Positions 33,880 to 44,880 are shown, counted from the first letter of the stretch. The stretch is 64,000 bases of DNA from Anodontia alba (GCA_964016985.1 OZ024830.1:58016104-58080103); one strand, 5' to 3'. Program-made: numbers and translations. The notes: generated by a model not told the origin, from the letters alone.

Positions 33880-34320
33880 GACATTGTTTGGATGAATTTC
33901 CTTCCTTTGACAATACAAGTGCCATTCATTTACCTATTTGCTATTCCCAGTTTACCCAAAATAATAACAAGGACATGCTTTGAAAAAAATGGATGCCCAA
34001 GAAAGACACAAGTGACCAGCCCGGTAGGGGCAAGCTTTGTCGCATAAGGACATTACTGGATGCAGTTTCTAAGGTCAAAAAAAGGTAAAAGAAAAGTCCA
34101 GGGAGTGCCACAATTACAAGCCGCAGCCTTTCCCAGACACCAAGAGGAAGAGGAAACAGACGTTTTTAGCAAACAAGCGGAAATCGAACAAACGTACGAA
34201 AACATAAGATTACCTCTCTCTTCTCCAAGCGAGGTAATCGTAATGCTCCAAGGACTGAAAAACACAAGAAAATTACACCAAGCAAAACCGAAAACAAATC
34301 GCCTTGTAAAATAAACTACA
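33880..34320 (+). other. Unassigned open frames, Lys/Arg-rich
   Basis: A frame at 34060-34311 encodes a basic, Glu-rich stretch (KKGKRKVQGVPQLQ, then EEEETDVFSKQAEIEQTYEN); an alternative frame gives a Lys/Arg-rich DTKRKRKQTFLANKRKSNKR. No domain recognised. It precedes the repeat shared with the LTR element and may be part of the same mobile element. Confidence 0.3.
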
Positions 34321-34406
34321 AAACAACAAATAGTAAGACTAACACCGGGACCACCGCCTTAGAACGGTCAGTAGAATAAACCACCGGGGGTTTTAAATCA
34401 TTTTTT

Positions 34407-34805
34407 TACAGCTAGCCAACTTCACCCTGGGTCGCGACACTACTCTTAATATAGAGATACATAAAAATCGGTTAGCATAGAGGCTCTGAACTCAATCAAT
34501 GCATCAAAGCGAAAACAAAAATCAAATTAATCACTATGATAAACAAAGACGAGTACTCATGGCTAATTCTACTGTGTGCCAGAGAAAATGAAAATCAATA
34601 GCTGAACAACGGCGGGCCAAGCCGAAGACATATCGTCAAGGCCCAACTCACTGGTTAAAGTTTTACGAAGAGGCCGTCATTGAGTCTGAGGCAGCCGTCG
34701 TGCAAATAAAGAGTGAAGCATAGCCATCAACAATGATTGGGTTGATAACTAGGCATGCAGTCTGCCGCATAATATTCAGGCTATAGCCAATTCTTTTATA
34801 ACGGT
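34407..34805 (+). repeat. Dispersed repeat, second copy (shared with 26713-27120)
   Basis: About 390 bp with small deletions relative to the first copy, for example loss of the segment around GGCCCGAACCGCTG. Both copies lose similarity near GCCAATTCTTTTATAA. Confidence 0.85.
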
Positions 34806-35161
<356 letters not shown>

Positions 35162-35162
35162 A

Positions 35163-35395
35163 GTCCTGCTTTATTTGAAAGCCCTCGTGGTGATAGGATT
35201 TACTGTCTTTGCACTGTACGTAGAAGTAGGAAAGGCATGCCACAGGCTATAAAATCTATCAGACTTAGAAATAGGGGTTGCGGTTTAAACAGGCAGAAGG
35301 GAAATCGTGGAATGGAACAATTAGACCATCTCCACCAACGTCTTTGCATGAATGGCCGGTTGAATTATAGCAAAACTTATGACATTCCCTGGTAA
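35163..35395 (+). pseudogene. piggyBac transposase fragment
   Basis: The frame reads [20 protein letters not shown], then RKGMPQAIKSIRLRNRG and NRQKGN. This matches the TVR(x)NRKG(x)P..IK..L..G....RQ.GN block that precedes the last catalytic region of piggyBac-type (DDE_Tnp_1_7) transposases. A probable frameshift follows, since a SLHEWP-like continuation appears in another frame. Only about 75 codons survive and no ends or TTAA sites were found. Confidence 0.6.
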
Positions 35396-36447
35396 TATTT
35401 AGTTATATACTTTGAGATAGTTTGGTGATATTTGGTATGTATGCAGGACAAACCAAGTGTCGTGTTCAAGAATGGTTATTCAAATTGCCTTAGTTTTCGA
35501 GTTACTTTCCCTTGGAATGTTTAGTTGTGAAATTGTGTACGCTCGATAACTGCGGTACACTTTGAGATAGTTTAATGATACTTGGTTGGTATGTGGGACA
35601 GGTTGAATAGGTTTCGCCTCTACTTGGAATATAGGGAACCATGTGAACAAACTAGGATCATGGTTTGTAGCATTTACATTCCTTTAAACATGCACAGAGA
35701 GAGTTCACTGATAAAACTTGGCAAGCCTTTCCTTTTGGAAGGAAACTTTATTCAGAAACTATTTTGCATCTGTAAAGTCGTCTCATGTGATCTCCAGAGT
35801 ATCTATTATTCTCATACACGAGACTTGATGTTAGATCGAATAAATTATATCAATAATTATTGATTTAAAATAGAATCAAATAAATAATACCAAATCAGTA
35901 AACAGTTCAATATTTTTTATTACAAACAAGCATACATAAATTGATTTCGCATAGGCCGCCATTTTGGTTGTGCCAAAAGACCAGCTTGAGGTAGTCTAGC
36001 GTTATTCGCTACTGTCCGTCCGCCGAAAATTGTTACAACTGAACGAAAAGTTTGCCTTTCTTTGCGATTAACCGAGAACGTCTCGGTTAATTTAACGCAG
36101 CCCAGCAAAACCGTATACAGATGTCGAGGGGCTATATTTGATAAAAAAAAAAGGTTTGACTCTGACTGGATCAGTTTTAAACAAAAAATATATTACATTG
36201 ACTTTGCAGACCTAATTTAAACATGTTTTCTTTTTAATGCGCTGATGTTAAAAAAATCAGACCCTGAAAACGTCTTTTATGGAGTCGATTGTTTTTTGGG
36301 TCGACTGTCGTCCGCGTGATTATCATTGACCAATGAAATCAAACTGCGCGTTTATACAAAATCAAGGTAATGGTTAATATAGCCACGCTATGTTTGTCAC
36401 TGTGACGCCAGAGTGCCATGAATAAAGGGTTAACTGTTGAACTTGGA
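35396..36447. other. Unassigned DNA with a perfect short hairpin
   Basis: ATTAACCGAGA and TCTCGGTTAAT (36067-36091) form an 11-bp stem with a 3-base loop. A related phrase (TTTGAGATAGTTT(G/A)(G/A)TGATA) occurs at about 35410 and 35561. Otherwise nothing is recognised. Confidence 0.45.
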
Positions 36448-36540
36448 CTGGGACATTGACAAACAATGCAAACCCCAGATCAGACGCCACAGAACGCGGC
36501 GTCTGATCAGGGTATGCATTTGGTTGCTTAAATTACAGGA
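36448..36540. repeat. Short dispersed repeat with GC-rich hairpin
   Basis: GATCAGACGCC and GGCGTCTGATC (36478-36508) form a perfect 11-bp stem. Flanks GGACATTGACAAAC and TTACAGG match the copy at 10158-10242. Confidence 0.7.
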
Positions 36541-36895
36541 AGTTAGTCTTAAGTCTCCGGTCAGGACCATTTTCGCAGCCAATACTCAGAGACAATCGAC
36601 CCACCAGTGCTGTCAGTGCTTTGATTTCTTATGCCAGAATGAGAGTACATGTGTTCAAGGACAGAAAAGTGCCAAAACATACTGATATACACCTTCATTT
36701 TGTGATTTACTTTTGCTTTTGCCAATCTAAGGCTACCCTTTAATTGTAGGCCAAATTTGGACGTATGGAATAAAGTGAGGGTCGGAATTTAGCCAAATGC
36801 ATAGGAAGCATATGGAACATTTACTAGGCTCCTAGTCCCTTAAAGAGCAGTTGGGAAAAAATGATGGTCCTAGTAGCGTACCTATTAATGGCAAA
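36541..36895. other. Unassigned DNA
   Basis: No recognisable feature. Confidence 0.4.
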
Positions 36896-37140
36896 TACGA
36901 AAACACGCTTATTCAAATATATAGAAAATTTCACCTCCAAAAACTGAAAATTTTCAGATAAAAAACCCTGATATTTTTTCATATTTCTGCTCAAAACATA
37001 GATTGTGGGTACTCGTTAGAACCGCCTCAGCGAGGCGGTTCTAACGAGTACCACAATCTATGCTTTTGACAGAAATAAGAAAAATAATGTATACCCCTGT
37101 AAACCCCCGTTTTACTATATAAAAGTGGGGTTTAAGGGGA
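36896..37140 (-). repeat. HP1 element, copy 10, truncated
   Basis: Starts TACGAAAACACGC and is truncated at GTTTAAGGGG, losing the GTCAAAATTATATAGG...GTGATG end. Confidence 0.88.
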
Positions 37141-37584
37141 AGGGAAGATTACAATTTTATAGAAAAGCGTTCCGCCCCCAAAATGGTTTCTATACCCAAA
37201 CTGTTTGAACGGCGCAACGCAAAAATGTACCTGTGGAGCTTGAGCCGACAGCGTACGCCTAGATCAGCATGCAAATCCACGCAGTCTGATTAGAGCCATC
37301 GCTGTCCATACAGGCTGCCATGGATTTTAATTGTGTATTACATACATTTCTGCAATTTTTCTTGAGACCATAGATTTGGTGTCTGTGGCTTTGACCCTTT
37401 TGGTACACCGTATTTTAAGGCTTGGCTGCAAACCTAATCAAATCAAGCTTACCCGATATTCCTAATCGATGTGACAACTTCGATCAATAAAATCCTCAAG
37501 GTGCATCTAAATAAATAATACTTCTCCAGTGGCAGTTAACGTTCCGGGACTGTATGGAAAAACAGGTACGCTATATATACATAT
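37141..37584. other. Unassigned DNA
   Basis: GCAGTCTGATTAGAGCC at 37282 resembles the hairpin words at 1349-1478. Otherwise no feature is recognised. Confidence 0.35.
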
Positions 37585-37925
37585 TGAAATATTTATCTTA
37601 TTTTCCCTAGAAAACAGGAGTTGACATCTCATGCAAATTGTCTCGACAATTTGCATGGAATGTCAAATCATTTTTTTTTTTGTTTGTTTGTTTTTTTTAT
37701 TTTAATAAGTTTTCTTATTTTTCCCAGAAAACAGGATTTGACATTTCATGCAAATTTTGTCTCCAGAAACCAGGATTTGACAGTTCATGCAAAATATGTC
37801 CATTGGAGACAATTTGCATGAAATGTCAAATCTTGTTTTCTGGGTCCCGGAAAACAGGATTTGACATTTCATGCAAATTGTCTTCAGAAAACAGGATTTG
37901 ACATTTCATGCAAATTGCACAATTA
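37585..37925. repeat. Array of HP3-type hairpin arms
   Basis: The arm ACAGGATTTGACATTTCATG with CAAATTGTC occurs at least five times in direct orientation (about 37611, 37729, 37770, 37850, 37886) and at least twice inverted (CAATTTGCATGAAATGTCAA near 37808). No HP3 termini are present. Confidence 0.8.
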
Positions 37926-38324
37926 GGAGTTTGGCAGTTTGTTCATTTCTCCAGACGCACACCATAGAATTTCATTATGCAAGATACTAGTATAGACTAC
38001 TAGTACATTACTCGTATTTAACTGTCATTGAAATGAAAGCATTCAATTATCGCATCAGCGCATAGTGATCCGCTATGGTCAAACATAGGATAAGGGGGCG
38101 ACCATTTGAATTTTATGGGGTAGGGAGAGAGAAGCGAATAATAGAAGAAGTCCAATTTTAATACCTCCTTTGCTATTAAATCTTTTTAGTCATTTTGCTA
38201 CATATGAAAATATAGATAACTATGTTTTCGGCAATCTAATGCTCGCTATTTGTTTTCAGATGCACAGCCGCTCCAGTTATTTTTTTTCTTGCTTAACCTG
38301 GTCCTGGATTTTTTTTCCATACAT
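37926..38324. other. Unassigned DNA
   Basis: No recognisable feature. Confidence 0.4.
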
Positions 38325-38450
38325 TCTCTATTACTGTTTATGAAGAGTCTCAGTAAAGCCGAGACTCCTATTTTCTACCTGAAATGTGTTCTTTGTTTCC
38401 AAAGGCATTCTTTTAGATGTTTATTTTACTTCAATGCAGCTTGTGTTTAG
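38325..38450 (+). repeat. Dispersed repeat E5, unoccupied copy
   Basis: CTATTACTGTTTATGAAGAG through CTATTTTCTACCTGAAATGT and TTTGTTTCCAAAGGCATTC. This is the empty-site reference for HP1 copy 11. Confidence 0.75.
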
Positions 38451-38599
38451 TGCCGTATGGCGGCAGTAGAACGTCTCCCCTTACTTCACCATAGTGCATA
38501 ATATTTTCATTTCTTTGGGATCACTGGACCCATTGTGGTATCTTTGAAAATGGAGTTCTTTTCATGTATACGCTAGAGGACGTGAGCAGTATTGCAAAC

Positions 38600-38975
38600 T
38601 TCATTACTGCTTTTGAAGATTCTTAGTAAAACCGGGACTACAATTTTCCATTACGAAAACACGCCTATTCAAATATATAGAAAATTTCACCTCCAAAAAC
38701 TGAAAAATTTCAGATAAAAATATCTGATATTTTTCATATTTCTGGTCAAAACATAGATTGTGGGTACTCGTTAGAACCGCCTCATCGAGGCGGTTCTAAC
38801 GAGTACCCGCAATCTATGTTTTGACCAGAAATAAGAAAAATAATGTATACCCCTGTAAACCCCAGTTTTACTATATAAAAGTGGGGTTTAAGGGGGTCAG
38901 AATTATATAGGCATGTTTTCGTGATGCTACCTGTAATGTGTTTTTGTTTCCAAAGGCAACATTTTAGATTGTTTA
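38600..38975 (+). repeat. Dispersed repeat E5, occupied by HP1 copy 11
   Basis: CAAACTTCATTACTGCTTTT to ACTACAATTTTC, then the HP1 insertion, then CTACCTGTAATGTG and TTTGTTTCCAAAGGCAACAT. Confidence 0.75.
38649..38936 (-). repeat. HP1 element, copy 11
   Basis: Complete, 288 bp, CATTACG to CGTGATG. The flanks ATTTTC and CTACCTG join to the empty-site word ATTTTCTACCTG with at most a single C duplicated. The stem carries the compensated change GGTCAAAAC/GTTTTGACC. Confidence 0.95.
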
Positions 38976-39151
38976 TTCGAAGGAAGGCGACAGTTTCAAA
39001 ACTGTTCTGCGTCCCTTTTGAAAAGGGGGTCCTGCAGACCTTAACATAAGAGCCTCTCATCAAGATCTACCCGGTTTGTCATTTTGTTTGATTTTCGACG
39101 AATGCTCCTATTTGTAACAATGGGCTTGTCCAAATTTAAGGATGTAAAAAC

Positions 39152-39508
39152 CATCACAAAAACATACCAATATAATTTTGACCCCATCAGACCCCACTTT
39201 TATATAGTAAAATTGGGGTTTACATGGGTATACATTTTTTTTTTCTTATTTCTGCTAAAAAACATAGATTATGGCTACTCGCTAGAACCGCCTCAGCAAG
39301 GCAGTTCTAGCAAGTACCAACAATCTATGTTTTAAAAACATAGATTATGGTTACTCGTTAGAACCGCCTAAGCGAGGCGGTTCTAACAAGTACCCACAAT
39401 CTATGTTTTGAGCAGAAATATGAAAAATATTAAATTTTTTATCTGAAAACAATTAATTTTTTGGTGGTGAAATTTTCTATATATTTGAACAGGCGTGTTT
39501 TCGTAATG
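39152..39508 (+). repeat. HP1 element, copy 12, with duplicated hairpin
   Basis: 357 bp. It contains two consecutive central palindromes (about 39250-39332 and 39333-39410); the first has diverged arms (CTCGCTAGAACCGCC against CTAGCAAG), the second is nearer consensus. Confidence 0.93.
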
Positions 39509-39899
39509 CATTTTCAAAACTCGGTGGTTGAAAACGTTAAATTAAGATTTGAACACATCAAACTATTGGTTGCTGTATTCTGTACGGTATCTTTTAATTA
39601 TCCAGTTTTCTTAATTGAATCTAGCTTGTACAAGCTGCTACAAGGGTAAGGCGTAATTTTGTTAATATTGATCGACAATAAAAATTGTTATAGTTTCTGT
39701 GTGAGCAATGGCTTTATTCGTCGCTCCCACACAGTGTTCGCGCAAAACTACTTGCGAGATTTGAAGGAAACATATTCAGTCTCTACCTAGGTTATTATAT
39801 CATACGATAATATAAAAATCAGAAAATAAATCTTAATTCATTTATTATATTTTATTATTTTATTATCAATTTTTCAGTTCATTGACACATAAACGCATC
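39509..39899. other. Unassigned DNA
   Basis: No recognisable feature. Confidence 0.4.
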
Positions 39900-40035
39900 G
39901 GGTTACCTGCAACGTTTACGCCAGGCCCGACGATTACGTGCAAAGATAACGTGAACTCCTACGGTTATGTACAAATGTAACGTGAGCTCCGACGTATACG
40001 TGCAAAGTTAACATTAACTCCCTTGGACTTACGCG
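39900..40035 (+). repeat. Degenerate tandem repeat
   Basis: Units of roughly 30-36 bp with the consensus word ACGTGCAAA(G/T)(A/T)TAACGTGA followed by CTCC(T/G)ACG; about four units. Confidence 0.6.
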
Positions 40036-40371
40036 AGCTCCTTCGAAGTTCCCTTTCATTGTACGTGACCCGATATGTACATAAGTCCGGCAATCAAATA
40101 CAAAGCCATAAACCTCCGACGGCCCACAAAATATGGAACGCTATAACTGTCTTACGAGCATAAAATTAGTTAACCCTAGTCCTGCTGTACCCGGATATAC
40201 CCTGCATTTGCAAACAGTGTAGATCCAGATCAGGATCTGCACTATTTGTCATTCAGTATGTGAATTTATAGCAACAATCCGGGTCAAGTAATCTGATTGG
40301 CTGAAAATTAGAAGTGGGCATGGCATCTTTATTTATTCAGCAGGACAAGGGCTAAATTCGGTGCTTTCTTA
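40036..40371. other. Unassigned DNA
   Basis: AGATCCAGATCAGGATCT near 40233 is an imperfect palindrome. Nothing else is recognised. Confidence 0.35.
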
Positions 40372-40690
40372 TTATATGCTGTGGTCTGGTGTGGTTAATC
40401 CTATATACACATGTATGTAGAGGAAACTTCGTTATATTCGGTGGTAAATTGGTTATACGGTGTAGTGTTGTTATTTTCTGCTGTGGTCTCTGTGTTATAT
40501 GATGTTTTTTTTTTTTTTGTTTTTTTTTTTTTTTTTTTTTTGTTTTTCATTATGTGCTGTGGTCTTAGCGTTATATGGAGTGGATAATCCGATATATATA
40601 GTAGAAACTTCGTTACAGCCTGTGGTGAAATTGTTATACGCTATAATATTTTTATTATATGTTGTGGTTCTAGTGTTATATAATATGCTT
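40372..40690 (+). repeat. Direct duplication of a roughly 183-bp unit with T tract
   Basis: TGCTGTGGTCT, GTAGAGGAAACTTCGTTA and GGTGGTAAATTGGTTATACG in the first unit recur as TGCTGTGGTCT, GTAGAAACTTCGTTACAG and GGTGAAATTGTTATACGC in the second. A T-rich tract (40505-40547) separates them. Confidence 0.6.
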
Positions 40691-40756
40691 TCTTTTCCTC
40701 TATAATGCGGTAAAAAATTCTTTATTCGGATGCATTTGTGGCTTACTTTCGCTAAA

Positions 40757-41023
40757 GCCGGCCTCGGTGGCTCAGCTGGATGCGCGTCCGACTGGTGATC
40801 GGGAGGTTGCGGTTTCGAACCCTGCCGGTCGGCAAAATTCTTTCGTGGAGATTGATCATGAAATATTTTTACGGTCATTCTCTCCCTTCCGCTGATTCAA
40901 GAAGGGCAGTTGTCAGTTTCCGGCGTAAGAATGTGCACAAGACTGGTTAACCGCTTAGAACATGACCCTATTGGGTTGACTGGACCTTAAAGCCTCATCA
41001 CGAACAATTAAACAATTGCTGAA
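40757..41023 (+). mobile_element. tRNA-derived SINE, second copy
   Basis: Same head and body as the SINE at 32624, with small deletions in the anticodon region and a missing body segment of about 40 bp. It is flanked by a possible short duplication GCTAAA (40751-40756 and 41024-41029). Confidence 0.88.
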
Positions 41024-41029
41024 GCTAAA

Positions 41030-41145
41030 CGAAAAAGCACTTGCAGTGTTGCAAACTTCATTACTGCTTACGAGGAGTCTCAATAAAACCGTTTTCTATT
41101 CTGCAGTGTTCTTTGTTTCCAAATGCAATCTTTTTGACGTTTATT
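41030..41145 (+). repeat. Dispersed repeat E5, another copy
   Basis: CAAACTTCATTACTGCTTAC, GAGTCTCAATAAAACCG and TTTGTTTCCAAATGCAATC. Confidence 0.65.
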
Positions 41146-41425
41146 GGACAATCCGGATGAAATGTCAAATCCCACCCTCCGGAAAAAAGAAAGAAAAGTA
41201 AAACACCCCAAAAGGTTATCCGCCGAAAAAACCTTTCTACTTAATTTAACATTTAAAACACGCTATGGGCAAAACAGCAGTTGACAAAATCGATGCTATT
41301 CCTCCCAGAAAAAAACAAGACCCGACATTTTACATTGTCCCCTAAGTGCACAATCGGCATACGGTGCCAATTTCCACCCTCCGAAAAAAAAAAAAAAAAA
41401 AACACCCTAAAATGTCGTCTGCTGA
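41146..41425. repeat. Decayed HP3-like fragments
   Basis: Isolated arm words (GGATGAAATGTCAAATCCC near 41155; CCCGACATTTTACATTGTCC near 41321) and a terminal word (ATGTCGTCTGCTGAA near 41412) lie without an ordered element. Confidence 0.45.
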
Positions 41426-41426
41426 A

Positions 41427-41428
<2 letters not shown>

Positions 41429-41481
<53 letters not shown>
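41429..41481. repeat. (GT)n microsatellite
   Basis: About 26 GT units directly behind an HP3 end. Confidence 0.97.
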
Positions 41482-41482
<1 letters not shown>

Positions 41483-41646
41483 CGCAAACTTGCACCAACA
41501 TGAAGGTTCTGTCGAGTTTCAAAAACGTGTGCGGGCATGGTCTTTCACACATCAACTGCAAAGAAATGCTTTCTCATGTGACAGGGCTCTGTAAATACAA
41601 ATATGTAGACACTAAACATCGGGCCTTACCGTACTTATCCTAACAT

Positions 41647-41921
41647 ATTACAATAACACGCCTATTCAAATATATAGAAAATTTCGAAAAACAGAAAATT
41701 TTCAGATAAACAACTATGACATTTTTCATATTTCTGTTCAAAACATAGATTGTGGGTACTCGTTAGAACCGCTCCGGCGAGGCGATTCTAACGAGTACTC
41801 ACAATCTATGTGTATGAGCAGAAATAAAAAAAAAAATAATTTATACCCCTGTTAACCCCAGTTTTATAAAAAAAAGTGGGGATTAAGGGGGTCAAAATTA
41901 TATAGGCATGTTTTTGTGGTG
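41647..41921 (-). repeat. HP1 element, copy 13
   Basis: Decayed tips (ATTACAATAACACG; GTTTTTGTGGTG) and an arm asymmetry in the centre (GAACCGCTCC against GGCGATTC). Confidence 0.88.
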
Positions 41922-42047
41922 ATCTCAATGATTTCATGTCTACCAAACAGCTGACTGACGGATAAACAATGTAGACCCTACTCAAATGGCTTCAGCGATC
42001 GGGGCATGCGCTGTTTGCTCTGGCATATCTCTGCGAATATTTAACGC

Positions 42048-42212
42048 TTAGCACTCCGAGTAAGTTTTTCAGCAGATGACATATTGACATATATTTCTTA
42101 TTTTTTCCCAGAAAATAGGCTTTGACATTTCATGCAAATTGTCTCCATTGGATGGGAAAATAAGAAAATGTCAATTTGTCGTCTGCTGAATTAGCCTAGA
42201 GAGTGGTTAAGG
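42048..42212. repeat. HP3 element, short
   Basis: GCACTCCGAGTAAGTTTTTC, CAGCAGATGACA and CAGAAAATAGGCTTTGACAT at left; TGTCGTCTGCTGAATTAGCC at right. The right inner arm is deleted after TCTCCATTGGATGG. Confidence 0.75.
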
Positions 42213-42649
42213 TTAAGATTAAACACAGTATTGTTTTCTCCACAAAAATCTGTTACTATATATCGACTGGGGTGACAGATGTAAATCTCGTACTTCTTGT
42301 ATGTGTTCTTTCAACATTGAATCACGCATAAAGTCAAGCCGTGATGAAAAGTACCTAATCCCACGTGCAAAACAGTTTATCCGAGGATATCCCATTCATA
42401 TCTGCGCAGCTTGTGCAAGGTGTACGCCGTTCCGTTAAGGTTCTAGAAAGTGTAAGAGTTGAGTGCGTCACATGGTCAGTCTGTACAGGTGAACAGACTG
42501 ACCTGAATTTATGCATTTTGTTTATGCTATAAGATTTGTTTTAGATGTAAGTACGCTGAGTTTCATTTAAGGTGGCTGGATACTACTGGTAAATATTTCC
42601 AACATTTTTACAACTTTTATTATGTCCGATTTGCTTTGTGCATATCATA
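42213..42649. other. Unassigned DNA
   Basis: No recognisable feature. Confidence 0.4.
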
Positions 42650-42743
42650 CCCCTTCTGAAAAAGGGTCTAGTCTAAAAGGAAAGAATTTCCTTCAATTAG
42701 GAACAAATTATTTTGTTTTAGGGTAGACCCCTTTTCAGAAAGG
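42650..42743. repeat. Inverted repeat
   Basis: CCCCTTCTGAAAAAGGGTCTA is mirrored by TAGACCCCTTTTCAGAAAGG (pairing over about 20 bp) around a 50-base loop. Confidence 0.65.
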
Positions 42744-42894
42744 ATGCAAAACCAATTCTCACATTTGCCTTCCCTGAAAATATATCAAGTTCCCTTAAAG
42801 AGGCATTTGCGGGTAAGAGAAAAGCGAAGGCCCTGTTTAGCATGTACTATCGCACCATTTAATCAGATTGTTTTACTGTAAATTTGGTGAATAT

Positions 42895-43125
42895 CTGGGC
42901 CCAGATGTTCAAAACTAACGATGTCGTTAGTTAACGAATCGTTAAAACTTTGATCATTAAATATGGCATATACGCTATTATTTTTGCTGAAAATGTGAGT
43001 AGCTTCTTCTAGCATTTTTTCAGCAAAAATACCTGTGAATTAGATATAGTACTTACCAGAACAATTAACATTTTGACCACTAACAAGCTCGTTAAGCTAA
43101 TGATGCTTTGAACAACTGAGCCCTG
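42895..43125. repeat. hAT-like non-autonomous TIR element
   Basis: CTGGGCCCAGATGTTCAAAA at the left and, read inward, CAGGGCTCAGTTGTTCAAAG at the right are inverted repeats of the CAGGG... type. Length is 231 bp. Inner arms around GCAAAAAT are also inverted. No 8-bp duplication is apparent, so the class is tentative. Confidence 0.55.
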
Positions 43126-43616
43126 TCTACAAAAGAAACACATGTCGGAAAGGTCCCGAAACTTCGCCAATGCCTAGACACGTATATGCGTTAATGCCGA
43201 TTTTCCCATGATATAAATCAGTTAAACAAGCAGTGTGTGTATTTCTTTATTCTGTTTATAGATGATGATGATGATATACACGTTTTAATGAAAAAGAAAA
43301 AGAAAATAAAATAAAAAAAATAATAATAAATAAATAAAAATAAGAAATAGGAAAATGTACAGAATTGTTTATACGGGAGTTATTTTTGTATAATTCGTTC
43401 ATCTGTTTTTCGAAACAAAGAGGTCAAAATATCATTTTGCCGCGTTCTTTTAAACCGGTAGGTACAAGTGCAAATTACATCATTATTTTTCGAGTTTAAT
43501 AAAATACATTTCAAAGTTTTGTGAACAAAAATCTAACAGTTGTGAGGCTGCAGTAAGGAAAGATTATTATGATTAGGCGGTGCTTTGTAAATTTTCTATT
43601 TTGAACAACAACAATA
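43126..43616. other. Unassigned AT-rich DNA
   Basis: A simple AAATAA-rich tract lies at 43290-43345. No gene is recognised. Confidence 0.4.
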
Positions 43617-43895
43617 CATTACGAAAAAACGCCTATTCAAATATATTGAAAATTTCACCACCAAAACCTGAAAGCTTTCAGATTAAAAATTCTGATATTT
43701 TTCATATTTCTGCTCAAAAACATAGATTGTGGGTACTCGTTAGAACCGCCTCGCCGAGGCGGTTCTAACGAGTACCCACAATCTATGTTTTTAGCAGAAA
43801 TAAGAAAAATAATGTATACTCCTGTAAACCCCAGTTTTACAATATAAAAGTGGGGTTTAAGGGGGTCAAAATTATATAGGTTTGTTTTCGTGATG
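43617..43895 (-). repeat. HP1 element, copy 14
   Basis: Complete, 279 bp. Perfect central arms. Its GTGATG end faces copy 15 across 51 bp. Confidence 0.95.
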
Positions 43896-43946
43896 CAAGG
43901 ACTTTGCATTTGATCAGCATATGGCTTGACCGACCATAACTGATAC

Positions 43947-44225
43947 CATCACGAAAACATGCCTATATAATTTTGACCCCCTTAAACCACACTTTTATAT
44001 AGTAAAACTGGGGTTTGCAGGGGTATAAGTTATTTTTCTTATTTCTGCTAAAAACATGGATTGTGGGTACTCGTTAGAACCGCCTCGCCGAGGCGGTTCT
44101 AACGAGTACCCACAATCTATGTTTTGAGCAGAAATACAAAAAATATCACAGTTTTTTTATCTGAAAATTAAAAACTTTTGGAGGAGAAATTTTCTGTATA
44201 TTTGAATAGGCGTGTTTTCGTAATG
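43947..44225 (+). repeat. HP1 element, copy 15
   Basis: Complete, 279 bp, opposite orientation to copy 14. Perfect CGCCGAGGCGG centre. Confidence 0.95.
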
Positions 44226-44601
44226 CACAGTCGGCCACAATTGTTTCTCTCGCGTGCATTTGCATTTCCTAACTTTTCAGACAAACTTTTACGTCAAATT
44301 AACGCAGATGATCTTAATACCCTTAAAAATATTTATTAGAATATATTTGCGACGTGTGGCTAATATATGGCTTATCAATGACCTTCAGAAGTGAATGAAA
44401 CCCGTTATAAGCATCGGAATATTTGATGAGATTATGATATTAAAGGATTTGCTTAATGAGACGACCTGTCAAAGACAATCAGGTAAATGTTTTTTAATTG
44501 AAATTTTGTGTTATTAAATAAGCTTTAAAGAATAGATTGACGAACGAAAATCATTTAAGAGCGTAATAATTTGCTAAAAGCGGACATTGAAAAACCAAAT
44601 T
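44226..44601. other. Unassigned DNA
   Basis: No recognisable feature. Confidence 0.4.
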
Positions 44602-44880
44602 CATCACGAAAACATGCCTATATAATTTTGACCCCCTAAAACCCAACTTTTATATAGTAAAACTGGGGTTTACAGGGGTATACATGATTTTTCTTTTCTC
44701 AGCTCAAAAACATAGATTGTGGGTACTCGTTAGAACCGCCTCGATGAGGCGCTTCTAACGAATACCCACAATCTATGTTTTGAGCAGAAACATGCAAAAT
44801 GTCAGAATTTTTTATCTGAAAATTTTCAATTTTTGGTGGTAAAATTTTCAGTATATTTGAATAGGCATGTTTTCGTAATG
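44602..44880 (+). repeat. HP1 element, copy 16
   Basis: Complete, 279 bp, CATCACG to CGTAATG; one inner-arm mismatch (GAGGCGCTT). Confidence 0.95.

Noticed and set aside
38782..39063. Recurring minus-strand peptide ending in LEPPRRGGS-like residues (also at 5261, 43655, 44699, 57048)
   Set aside because: It is the translation of the HP1 palindrome and its arm; the frame ends arbitrarily in flanking DNA and the conserved signal follows the DNA stem, not codons.
44602..44880. HP1 stem as a microRNA gene
   Set aside because: The stem is nearly perfect with no proper loop and is present in many copies; siRNA production is possible but a miRNA gene is not supported.
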